NCBI GenBank assembly: GCA_016840905.1
Contig: JAEORM010000234.1
Location: 1 to 7,443, forward strand
Reading direction: 5' to 3'
From: Candidatus Gerdarchaeota archaeon
GTDB taxonomy: Archaea > Asgardarchaeota > Heimdallarchaeia > JABLTI01
Length of the DNA stretch: 7,443 nt
Position 1 is the first letter of the stretch, and each line of letters begins with the position of its first letter. Below are positions 1 to 5,396 of the stretch, in pieces. A program made the position numbers and the translations under genes. The notes under the pieces are model-generated. The model was not told where the DNA came from and searched no databases. It worked only from the letters and a program-made list of their open reading frames with translations.

Positions 1-78
1 AATTGACACAAATAAGTCAACAAAAACATTCAATCAACAACCAACACTTGATTTTTGGGTATCCAAAGAAAAGGAATC

Positions 79-98
79 AACATCCTATAAAGGATGTT
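79..98 (-). terminator. Hairpin downstream of the metalloprotease gene
   Basis: A perfect 8-bp inverted repeat (AACATCCT / AGGATGTT) with a 4-nt loop begins 6 nt past the stop codon of the minus-strand metalloprotease gene. In the transcript direction it is followed by a pyrimidine-rich stretch (CCTTTTCTTT). The position right behind the stop codon suggests a transcription terminator or an mRNA 3'-end stabilising structure. Archaeal termination mostly uses U-tracts, so the hairpin's role is inferred. The remaining bases 1-78 show no gene, only AT-rich sequence. Confidence 0.5.
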
Positions 99-104
99 TA
101 TAAT

Positions 105-2027
105 TTATTTCTTTTTGTTATATTTTCTGATTTTTATATAACTAACAAATAAAGGTAATATAATAAGAAAAGATAACATGTCAAATCCACTAAATTTCTT
201 CGTAGTTTGGTTCATAATAAAAGTACTAATCATATCCATTAAATCTCTGGCTTCAAAAGCTAGTGATGCTGATGCATTATAATCCATTTCATTGTAGTAA
301 ATAGGTATTAGTTCTAAATTAGTATATATTTGTAGAAAAGCATCTTCCATTGCTTGTGGTTTCTTTTGAGGTGAAAAGGTCTCATTATATAGTTCCAATA
401 AAATAGGTAATTCATCTAAAGCTATTTCATAATTCAAATCAGTATGGGCACGACCAATAGCATCTTTGTAGAAACTACTAAACTGATTTGTTGTTGAAAA
501 ATAACTCATTACATCCTCAACAAAACTTGATCCCCAACCATATGTTTCAGTGTGTGGATGTGGTAATCCTAAGGAATGGCCTAATTCATGGATCATTACA
601 GTTGACATACCTCTCCTTGGTTCAAGAGTAGTAATATTATCGAATAGTGAATATTGGTCACTAAGTAAAATTTCCCACCCCATACCACCTAGACCTGCAA
701 ATGAAGTACCAAACCAAGTAAAACTTATATCATCTGTGAGGAAGAAATAGCATGGTAAAACAACATCAGCTGCTTCTAAGTCAAAAGTTTGACCCAATCT
801 GTTTTGTAATAAATAGTAAAGTCCCTGTTCTATAGGTACATATCTTCCATTTATCGATTCTAAAACATTATCCTGTATAAAATCAAATATATCCGGATAA
901 TCCATAAGCTCAGCCCAATTAATATCGATTAACCAATTTACCCATGGAAAGTCTTGTTCCAATTGATTTTTTATTCTATACTGTGAGATACACCACTTTA
1001 AATCCTCTTCTGGATATCCATTCATTGTGAGATTATTCAAAACAATCACTTGTAATGAAACAGAATTACTGTAAGGTAGGCTATCATAAACAGGACCTGA
1101 AAAAACATTGCCTAAATAGGAATTTATCCATTCACTAATGTATGTAGTTAATTGTTCTTGACCATATAATGTTTGTAAGTCAAATGTTTGAGTAAAACTA
1201 TCTAAATCAGGATACTGATAAAATAACTCTGGTCCATTACCTCCTAAATTCTGCCAAACGTTATAAACATAATCTAAATACCAAGATCTCGAGGAGAGAT
1301 CCAAATAACAGAAACGATATTTTCCACCCCAACCATTTGCAGCTCTTTTTTCAATATTACGATAACCGGAATACCACCAGGAAATTGAAGTATTACCATC
1401 CAAATCAATTCCATAGGTATCATACCAATGCTCAAGTGAATGATCCACTGAATCAAAATTGGAGAAATTCATAATATAAAAAGTATAACCTGGTTCACTA
1501 ATAGATTCTTGATAAAGATTCTCGTAGAGATATTCTGTAACACTATCAGCATCTATTGACATTCCATCTCTTGGAATAAAAATATCTGATCGATTACCAG
1601 ATGTTAAATCTTCTTTTAATAATGTGACATTAAGATCATAACCTGTTCCAGTACCATTAATTGCTATTGATTGAATATAGTCTTGTAAATCTTGACTAGT
1701 ATTTTCTGAAACAAAATTAAAATCGAAGCTAAAATCAATAAAAGGTAATGGTTCATTAAATGAATGTTTATAGACATTTATTAAATTAGCATTTATTGCT
1801 GTTTCATTAATTAAATTTTGATCAAAACCAATAAACTCTATTTTTAATTTAAGTGATATTCTTCTATTGGTAATAACATTTGGTTGTAAAAAAGCTTCAT
1901 CACTATATATATTCCTTGCAAAAGAATTCGTTTCACTAGTATATTGTAATACTATACTAAAAGCAAACAATGATAAAATAAAGATTCCAATAGCACCATT
2001 TCTTAATCGCATTTTAACCTTGTCCAT
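105..2027 (-). CDS. Secreted, membrane-anchored metzincin-like zinc metalloprotease
   Basis: Predicted surface zinc endopeptidase of about 640 aa. Numbering from the ATG at 2027, a hydrophobic helix at residues 11-30 follows a short basic stretch (signal peptide or anchor). The zinc site HELGHSLGLPH spans residues 480-490: ligands His480, His484 and His490, catalytic Glu481. A Met-turn-like VMSY follows at 506-509. This HExxHxxGxxH plus Met-turn layout defines the metzincin clan. The C-terminus has S-G-F (613-615), a membrane helix (about 617-632) and a basic tail, resembling PGF-type archaeal sorting signals. About 12 N-x-S/T sequons fit a glycosylated extracellular protein. The roughly 450 residues before the zinc site, rich in Trp and Tyr, match no family I recognise. 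The frame stays open up to an ATG at 2099, but that codon falls inside a promoter-like element. ATG 2027 is preferred, and ATG 2012, preceded by AAGGT, is also possible. Substrate unknown. Confidence 0.8.
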   Translation of the reverse strand: MDKVKMRLRNGAIGIFILSLFAFSIVLQYTSETNSFARNIYSDEAFLQPNVITNRRISLKLKIEFIGFDQNLINETAINANLINVYKHSFNEPLPFIDFSFDFNFVSENTSQDLQDYIQSIAINGTGTGYDLNVTLLKEDLTSGNRSDIFIPRDGMSIDADSVTEYLYENLYQESISEPGYTFYIMNFSNFDSVDHSLEHWYDTYGIDLDGNTSISWWYSGYRNIEKRAANGWGGKYRFCYLDLSSRSWYLDYVYNVWQNLGGNGPELFYQYPDLDSFTQTFDLQTLYGQEQLTTYISEWINSYLGNVFSGPVYDSLPYSNSVSLQVIVLNNLTMNGYPEEDLKWCISQYRIKNQLEQDFPWVNWLIDINWAELMDYPDIFDFIQDNVLESINGRYVPIEQGLYYLLQNRLGQTFDLEAADVVLPCYFFLTDDISFTWFGTSFAGLGGMGWEILLSDQYSLFDNITTLEPRRGMSTVMIHELGHSLGLPHPHTETYGWGSSFVEDVMSYFSTTNQFSSFYKDAIGRAHTDLNYEIALDELPILLELYNETFSPQKKPQAMEDAFLQIYTNLELIPIYYNEMDYNASASLAFEARDLMDMISTFIMNQTTKKFSGFDMLSFLIILPLFVSYIKIRKYNKKK

Positions 2028-2090
2028 TCTGTAAATATTAAATCTAATTTTACTAGCTAATTGATGTAAATAATACGGTCGTGTAAAATA

Positions 2091-2108
2091 AATAAACATT
2101 TATTTTCA
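2091..2108 (-). promoter_or_regulatory. Candidate archaeal promoter (BRE/TATA-like) of the metalloprotease gene
   Basis: Read on the minus strand this is TGAAAAT-A-AATGTTTATT, a purine-rich BRE-like block followed by a TATA-like TGTTTATT. It lies just after the stop codon of the upstream nucleotidyltransferase gene. An almost identical element occurs upstream of that gene at 3011-3030. A start site about 25 nt downstream would fall near 2068, ahead of the ATGs at 2027 and 2012 but after the one at 2099. The promoter role is inferred from sequence resemblance and position. Confidence 0.45.
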
Positions 2109-2121
2109 TCCATATATTCGA

Positions 2122-2976
2122 CTAGTTTTTGAGGATAATTGATCGGATTATCTCATCTAATTCATTTAGATTAGATTGGGAATTTATGCCATCAGAGAAT
2201 TCAGTTGTATTTTCTAAATTGCTAATGAATTCTTCTAAAAAGAAATCAAAGGTTTCAATTCTACCTGAAAAATCTTTTTCATTCATATCTTGTTTAAGTT
2301 TAATTATTTCAAAGCATTTTTCTGTGATAAAACTAGGTATAAGATCAGTAATTCCATTAATAACATCGTGAATATTTAATGGTGGGATTTTCTTATATTT
2401 TAAGACATAAGATGCCTTAAATGCTCCCATTAAAGGATAAAGATATTTTTTGAAATTTATTTTGCTTTTTTTGCTTATTAACTCATAATTCTTTTTACAA
2501 ATATTATAGTAATGATGGAATAACGCAATTGATTTAAAATTATTCAAAGCATAATCTTTCAAAGCAAAAGGTACTTCTCCATAATATATTATTGGCGATA
2601 ACAACCATTCGATAGATATTGGATTTGATTTACCTAAAAGTTCAGCATATTTATAGATATGCCAACCAACAGTATCAAATATTAATCCCGATTTTTCTCC
2701 TTTAATTTCCTTTAAATTTGCATCATACATTTTTTCGAAAGTTTGAGGTTGCTTCATGAACGTGATATATTTATCATAAGGATATTCAAAAGGATCAAAG
2801 TAAACAAATCTAATATCTCTATCACTATCTTTTGATGGAAAGCCATAAACTAAACTTCCACTTTCAATTGCAAAGAGGATTTTTATCTTATTAATTGATT
2901 CAATGTTTTTACAAAGTAAACGTATTTTTTCACTTTCATTATGTGAATCATATTCTAACATTAACTCACGCCACAA
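2122..2976 (-). CDS. YcgL/RlaP-like nucleotidyltransferase (DNA polymerase beta superfamily)
   Basis: Predicted cytoplasmic nucleotidyltransferase of 284 aa, close to the usual length of the YcgL (COG3541) family. The core motif is ESGSLVYGFPSKDSDRDI at residues 38-55: the Gly-Ser pair (40-41) binds the nucleotide phosphates, and Asp52 and Asp54 are the metal-binding carboxylates. A second family block, VGWHIYKYAELLGKSNP followed by IEWLLSPIIY (residues 103-131), matches the YcgL pattern, as does KKYLYPLMGAFKASY (176-190). Asp101 may be a third carboxylate. Some bacterial relatives (RlaP) sit in RNA-repair loci beside RNA ligases, but no ligase or phosphatase is present here, so the substrate is unknown. 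The start taken is TTG at 2976, preceded by GTGAT at 2986-2990. The in-frame ATG at 2961 is a good alternative and would remove 5 residues. The gene is intact and probably transcribed separately from the metalloprotease gene. Confidence 0.82.
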   Translation of the reverse strand: MWRELMLEYDSHNESEKIRLLCKNIESINKIKILFAIESGSLVYGFPSKDSDRDIRFVYFDPFEYPYDKYITFMKQPQTFEKMYDANLKEIKGEKSGLIFDTVGWHIYKYAELLGKSNPISIEWLLSPIIYYGEVPFALKDYALNNFKSIALFHHYYNICKKNYELISKKSKINFKKYLYPLMGAFKASYVLKYKKIPPLNIHDVINGITDLIPSFITEKCFEIIKLKQDMNEKDFSGRIETFDFFLEEFISNLENTTEFSDGINSQSNLNELDEIIRSIILKN

Positions 2977-3010
2977 AATATAGTTATCACATATGTATGT
3001 CTAATATCTG

Positions 3011-3030
3011 AATAAACATTTTGATTTTCA
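3011..3030 (-). promoter_or_regulatory. Candidate archaeal promoter of the nucleotidyltransferase gene
   Basis: On the minus strand the element reads TGAAAAT-CAA-AATGTTTATT, nearly the same as the element at 2091-2108. The predicted start of transcription about 25 nt beyond the TATA-like part would be near 2988, just upstream of the TTG (2976) and ATG (2961) start candidates. A second AT-rich block, TTTTTTATAAAAAA at 3034-3047, is close to symmetric and could serve either direction. Confidence 0.45.
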
Positions 3031-3072
3031 AATATTTTTTATAAAAAAATCACCAAAATTAAAGGGTTTAAT

Positions 3073-3097
3073 GAAAAGTTTAAATTTCTGTTTATTC
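3073..3097 (+). promoter_or_regulatory. Candidate promoter of the glutamine synthetase gene
   Basis: Two overlapping possibilities are seen: GAAAAG followed by TTTAAATT (3073-3086, BRE plus TATA-like), and TGTTTATTC at 3089-3097, which shares its core with the elements upstream of the two minus-strand genes. Either predicts a start of transcription between about 3108 and 3118, giving a short leader that still contains the Shine-Dalgarno site. I see no clear GGAA-N6-TTCC-type nitrogen operator in the divergent region. Confidence 0.4.
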
Positions 3098-3132
3098 TGT
3101 TCGTTACCTCCAGAATATAAAGAAGTTATTTT

Positions 3133-3140
3133 GGAGTTGA
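3133..3140 (+). promoter_or_regulatory. Shine-Dalgarno site that fixes the TTG start of glutamine synthetase
   Basis: GGAGTTGA differs by one base from the ideal complement of the 16S rRNA 3' end (GGAGGTGA) and ends 6 nt before the TTG at 3147. This spacing supports the unusual TTG initiation codon. The resulting N-terminus also matches the usual type I glutamine synthetase beginning. Confidence 0.75.
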
Positions 3141-3146
3141 AAAAAA

Positions 3147-4445
3147 TTGGAACAAAATATAACAAAGATTCTATCCGAAGTTGATTATGTACAATTTCAA
3201 TTCACAAATATCCAGGGTCAATTAAAAGCTGTAGAAGTTCCGAAAAAATTTGCTGAAAAATATCTTGATGAAGGTTTAGGCATTGATGGATCCTCTGTGG
3301 GCTTTTTAATGGCTGAACAAAGTGATATGCGTATTAAACCTGATCTATCTACTTTTCAAATCATTCCTTGGGATACCCGAGCAGCTCGCGTAATTTGTGA
3401 TATTTATGATTTAAATGACAAACCATTAGAATGCGATCCAAGAAGCATTCTTAAACGAGCAATAAATAGTGCTAAAATTGATTTTAATTATGAATTTAAA
3501 ATAAGACCTGAATTAGAGTGGTACTTCATGAGTCCTGATGGTGAACCAGCTGATATAGGTTCATATATGGACACTCCACCTCATGATTCTGAATATGATC
3601 TTCGTAGAGAAATAGTTGATTATATGATGGAATTAGAAACATTCCCTAAAATGCTTCATCATGAAGTTGGTCCAGGGCAAATGGAAATTGAGTTTGAGAT
3701 GACTGAACCTCTTCTTGCTGCAGATATGGTTCAAACTACAAAGCAAATAATAAAGACGGTTGCATGGAATAATGGATTAGTTGCAAGTTTCATGCCAAAA
3801 CCCTATACAACTGAAGCCGGTAATGGGTTGCATGTTCATCACATGCTTTATCAAAATAAAGATAATATTTTCAGTGCAAAAGGTGGCGTTTCACAAACAC
3901 TCAAGTATTTTGTAGGTGGATTATTAAAACACTCACCAGGACTTACTGCTATTTTCAATCCAACAATAAATTCCTATAAGCGATTAGTACCCGACCATGA
4001 AGCTCCTGTTTATATTTCATGGGGTTTAGCTAACAGAACAGCTTTAGTTAGAGTTCCTGGGTATGAGAAGACTGCAAGGATAGAATATCGAGGTGCTGAT
4101 ACAACAGCTAATATCTATCTTTTAACAGCTTTACTTCTTGCATCTGGTTTGGATGGTATTAGGAATAAAATAGAACCAATAGAAGGAACAACTCTTAATG
4201 TTGATCGTTTAACTAATGAAAAACGAGAAGAAATGGGCATAAGAAAAACTCCTGCTACATTGAAAGCTGCAGTCGAAGCATTGAATGATGATAAATTCTT
4301 ATGTGATTTCTTAGGTCCAACATTTATTGAAATATTTAATAAACTAAAACGCATTGAATGGGAAGCATATACCAAACATGTCAAAAATCCAGAAACTATA
4401 GAAGTGACTGAATGGGAATTTACTGAGATGTTTGAAAAGATATGA
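3147..4445 (+). CDS. glnA: Type I glutamine synthetase (or glutamate-amine ligase-like variant)
   Basis: ATP-dependent ligation of ammonia to glutamate, a cytoplasmic oligomeric enzyme; 432 aa, near family length. Landmarks: DGSS (47-50, ammonium-site Asp47), RPELEW (120-125), HHEVGPGQ (171-178) with metal ligands Glu173 and Glu180, GNGLHVHH (225-232, active-site His229), NPTINSYKRL (271-280), flap Glu285 in VPDHEAP, NRTALVR (296-302), and RIEYR (311-315). There is no adenylylation-site NLYDLPP motif, so it is not of the beta type. Oddities: the glutamate-binding loop reads TTEAGNG instead of the common FGxNGSG, so the Asn equivalent to Asn264 of Salmonella GlnA is Ala224. The Arg62 of Bacillus GlnA involved in feedback inhibition is Met55. 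The flap has Asp-His in place of Gly-Tyr. The GNG loop and the RGAD stretch recall GlnA3/PuuA-like glutamate-amine ligases, so substrate assignment stays open. The gene is transcribed divergently from the nucleotidyltransferase. Confidence 0.88.
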   Translation: MEQNITKILSEVDYVQFQFTNIQGQLKAVEVPKKFAEKYLDEGLGIDGSSVGFLMAEQSDMRIKPDLSTFQIIPWDTRAARVICDIYDLNDKPLECDPRSILKRAINSAKIDFNYEFKIRPELEWYFMSPDGEPADIGSYMDTPPHDSEYDLRREIVDYMMELETFPKMLHHEVGPGQMEIEFEMTEPLLAADMVQTTKQIIKTVAWNNGLVASFMPKPYTTEAGNGLHVHHMLYQNKDNIFSAKGGVSQTLKYFVGGLLKHSPGLTAIFNPTINSYKRLVPDHEAPVYISWGLANRTALVRVPGYEKTARIEYRGADTTANIYLLTALLLASGLDGIRNKIEPIEGTTLNVDRLTNEKREEMGIRKTPATLKAAVEALNDDKFLCDFLGPTFIEIFNKLKRIEWEAYTKHVKNPETIEVTEWEFTEMFEKI

Positions 4446-4459
4446 TACCATTAACTTTG

Positions 4460-4469
4460 TTTATATTTT
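4460..4469 (+). promoter_or_regulatory. TATA-like TTTATATTTT element after glutamine synthetase
   Basis: TTTATATTTT, extended to TGTTTATAT on its left and to TTTTTTC on its right, sits 15 nt after the glutamine synthetase stop codon. It could be a U-rich termination tract for that gene or a TATA box for the AlaX gene. The identical 10-mer recurs at 6591-6600 in the gap after the M20-fold gene. The sequence alone does not decide between these roles. Confidence 0.3.
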
Positions 4470-4475
4470 TTCATT

Positions 4476-4499
4476 AGAAAGGTATGCTTGTACCTTTCT
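4476..4499 (+). terminator. Strong hairpin between glutamine synthetase and AlaX
   Basis: A perfect 9-bp inverted repeat, AGAAAGGTA (4476-4484) and TACCTTTCT (4491-4499), encloses a 6-nt loop and is followed by TTTC. It starts 31 nt after the glutamine synthetase stop codon and ends 39 nt before the AlaX start. It probably marks the 3' end of the glutamine synthetase transcript or tunes read-through into AlaX. It is the strongest hairpin I found in the window. Confidence 0.55.
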
Positions 4500-4527
4500 T
4501 TCAACTCCAATTTAACAATCATAAATT

Positions 4528-4534
4528 AGGTGAT
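4528..4534 (+). promoter_or_regulatory. Shine-Dalgarno site of the AlaX gene
   Basis: AGGTGAT is a perfect match to the archaeal anti-Shine-Dalgarno complement and lies 4 nt before the ATG at 4539. The in-frame GTG at 4530 is embedded in this site and so is unlikely to be the initiation codon. Confidence 0.75.
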
Positions 4535-4538
4535 AAGA

Positions 4539-5270
4539 ATGGCAAAAACAGAAATGTTGTATATGAAGGATAACTATATTCAATCTTTTTCTGCTACTGT
4601 AATCGCAAAAGGTGAATCTTTTGTAGTTTTAGATCAAACAGCTTTTTATCCTGAAGGTGGTGGTCAAGAATGTGATATAGGAACACTAACCTATAAGGAC
4701 AAAACTTTCACAATAAACAAAGTATTACGTGAATCAGGTGATGTTAAACATTTTATTGCAGAAACAGAGAAATTACCAGAAATTGGGGAATCTGTTAATT
4801 GTAAAATTGATTGGGAACGCAGATTTACTCATATGAGATACCATACAGCAATACATGTCTTGAGCACATATATGAAAGAGAAATATAATGCTGAAGTTGT
4901 AGGAAATAATATTTCAACACGTAATGGACGAGTAGATTTCAATTTTGAAAATGCTCTTACTGAACAACAACTAAAAAGCATCGAAGAAGATGTAAATAAG
5001 ATAATAGCTCAAAATCTGCCTGTCACCATAAATTTCATGCCTCGTGAAGAAGCGAAAAAATTCTTGGAAGAAAAAGGATATCAAATTGACTATATTGAAA
5101 TGGTGCCAAAATCTGTTAAAATCTTTCGGATAATATCTGTAGATGATTATGATCATGCGTCTTGTGCAGGAACACATGTAGCAAATACAAAAGAAATAGG
5201 AAAAATACGTGTTGTTAAACGTAGAAGTATAGGCGTAAATAGAGAAAGAATATTTTTAGCACTAGAATAA
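4539..5270 (+). CDS. alaX: Alanyl-tRNA editing protein AlaX, medium (AlaX-M) type
   Basis: A free-standing editing hydrolase related to the editing domain of alanyl-tRNA synthetase; it deacylates Ser-tRNA-Ala (and, in some members, Gly-tRNA-Ala) in the cytoplasm. The 243-aa product has an N-terminal barrel domain with the glycine-rich loop DQTAFYPEGGGQ (residues 32-43). The editing domain carries the zinc motif HTAIH (His102, His106) and the downstream CAGTH (Cys209, His213), together the four expected zinc ligands. The tail after CAGTH (GKIRVVKRRSIGVNRERI) is the typical end of this domain. There is no catalytic aminoacylation domain and no long C-terminal extension, so the medium class fits best. 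The start is set at ATG 4539 by an ideal Shine-Dalgarno; an in-frame GTG 9 nt upstream lies inside that site. All catalytic residues are present. Neighbouring glutamine synthetase and M20-fold genes offer no specific functional link. Confidence 0.92.
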   Translation: MAKTEMLYMKDNYIQSFSATVIAKGESFVVLDQTAFYPEGGGQECDIGTLTYKDKTFTINKVLRESGDVKHFIAETEKLPEIGESVNCKIDWERRFTHMRYHTAIHVLSTYMKEKYNAEVVGNNISTRNGRVDFNFENALTEQQLKSIEEDVNKIIAQNLPVTINFMPREEAKKFLEEKGYQIDYIEMVPKSVKIFRIISVDDYDHASCAGTHVANTKEIGKIRVVKRRSIGVNRERIFLALE

Positions 5271-5280
5271 TAAAAAAGAA

Positions 5281-5306
5281 GCATAAAACTTGAAAAGGTT
5301 TTTTGC
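5281..5306 (+). terminator. Hairpin with T-run after AlaX
   Basis: GCATAAAAC (5281-5289) pairs with GTTTTTTGC (5298-5306) with one T:T mismatch around an 8-nt loop, beginning 11 nt after the AlaX stop codon. The right arm contains six consecutive T residues. It could terminate the AlaX transcript. The stem is AT-rich and modest in stability. Confidence 0.4.
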
Positions 5307-5330
5307 ATAGTTATACATAATATAGGTGTA

Positions 5331-5387
5331 AAACTAACTATACTATAATTCAGTAAATAAATGGTATTCTATTTATGAAAACTGGAG
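5331..5387 (+). promoter_or_regulatory. Possible promoter and ribosome-binding site of the M20-fold gene
   Basis: AAAACTAACTATACTATAAT (5331-5350) is a possible BRE/TATA region with an expected start of transcription near 5370. Other AT-rich alternatives (5311-5324 and 5369-5375) are equally possible. GGAG at 5384-5387, 9 nt before the ATG at 5397, is a convincing Shine-Dalgarno site. The preceding hairpin and the 126-bp gap suggest separate transcription from AlaX. Confidence 0.35.
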
Positions 5388-5396
5388 AACCTATTC

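Noticed and set aside
3..20. Short inverted repeat TTGAC / GTCAA with an 8-nt loop
   Set aside because: A 5-bp stem is expected by chance in sequence of this composition, and no gene or T-tract is tied to it.
550..750. Plus-strand open frame of 66 codons inside the metalloprotease gene
   Set aside because: It lies wholly antisense to the zinc-site region of a well-supported gene and shows no motif or ribosome-binding site.
3018..3058. Imperfect inverted repeat of T-rich and A-rich blocks in the divergent intergenic region, considered as a regulator site
   Set aside because: It pairs only after allowing a 3-nt insertion and is almost purely A and T; better explained by overlapping TATA-like promoters.
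4115..4384. Minus-strand open frame of 89 codons inside glutamine synthetase
   Set aside because: It is antisense to the conserved C-terminal part of glutamine synthetase; the frame is explained by that gene's codon composition.
5307..5341. Seven-bp inverted repeat ATAGTTA / TAACTAT upstream of the M20-fold gene, considered as an operator
   Set aside because: The arms are AT-rich, 21 nt apart and do not extend further, so chance is the simplest explanation.
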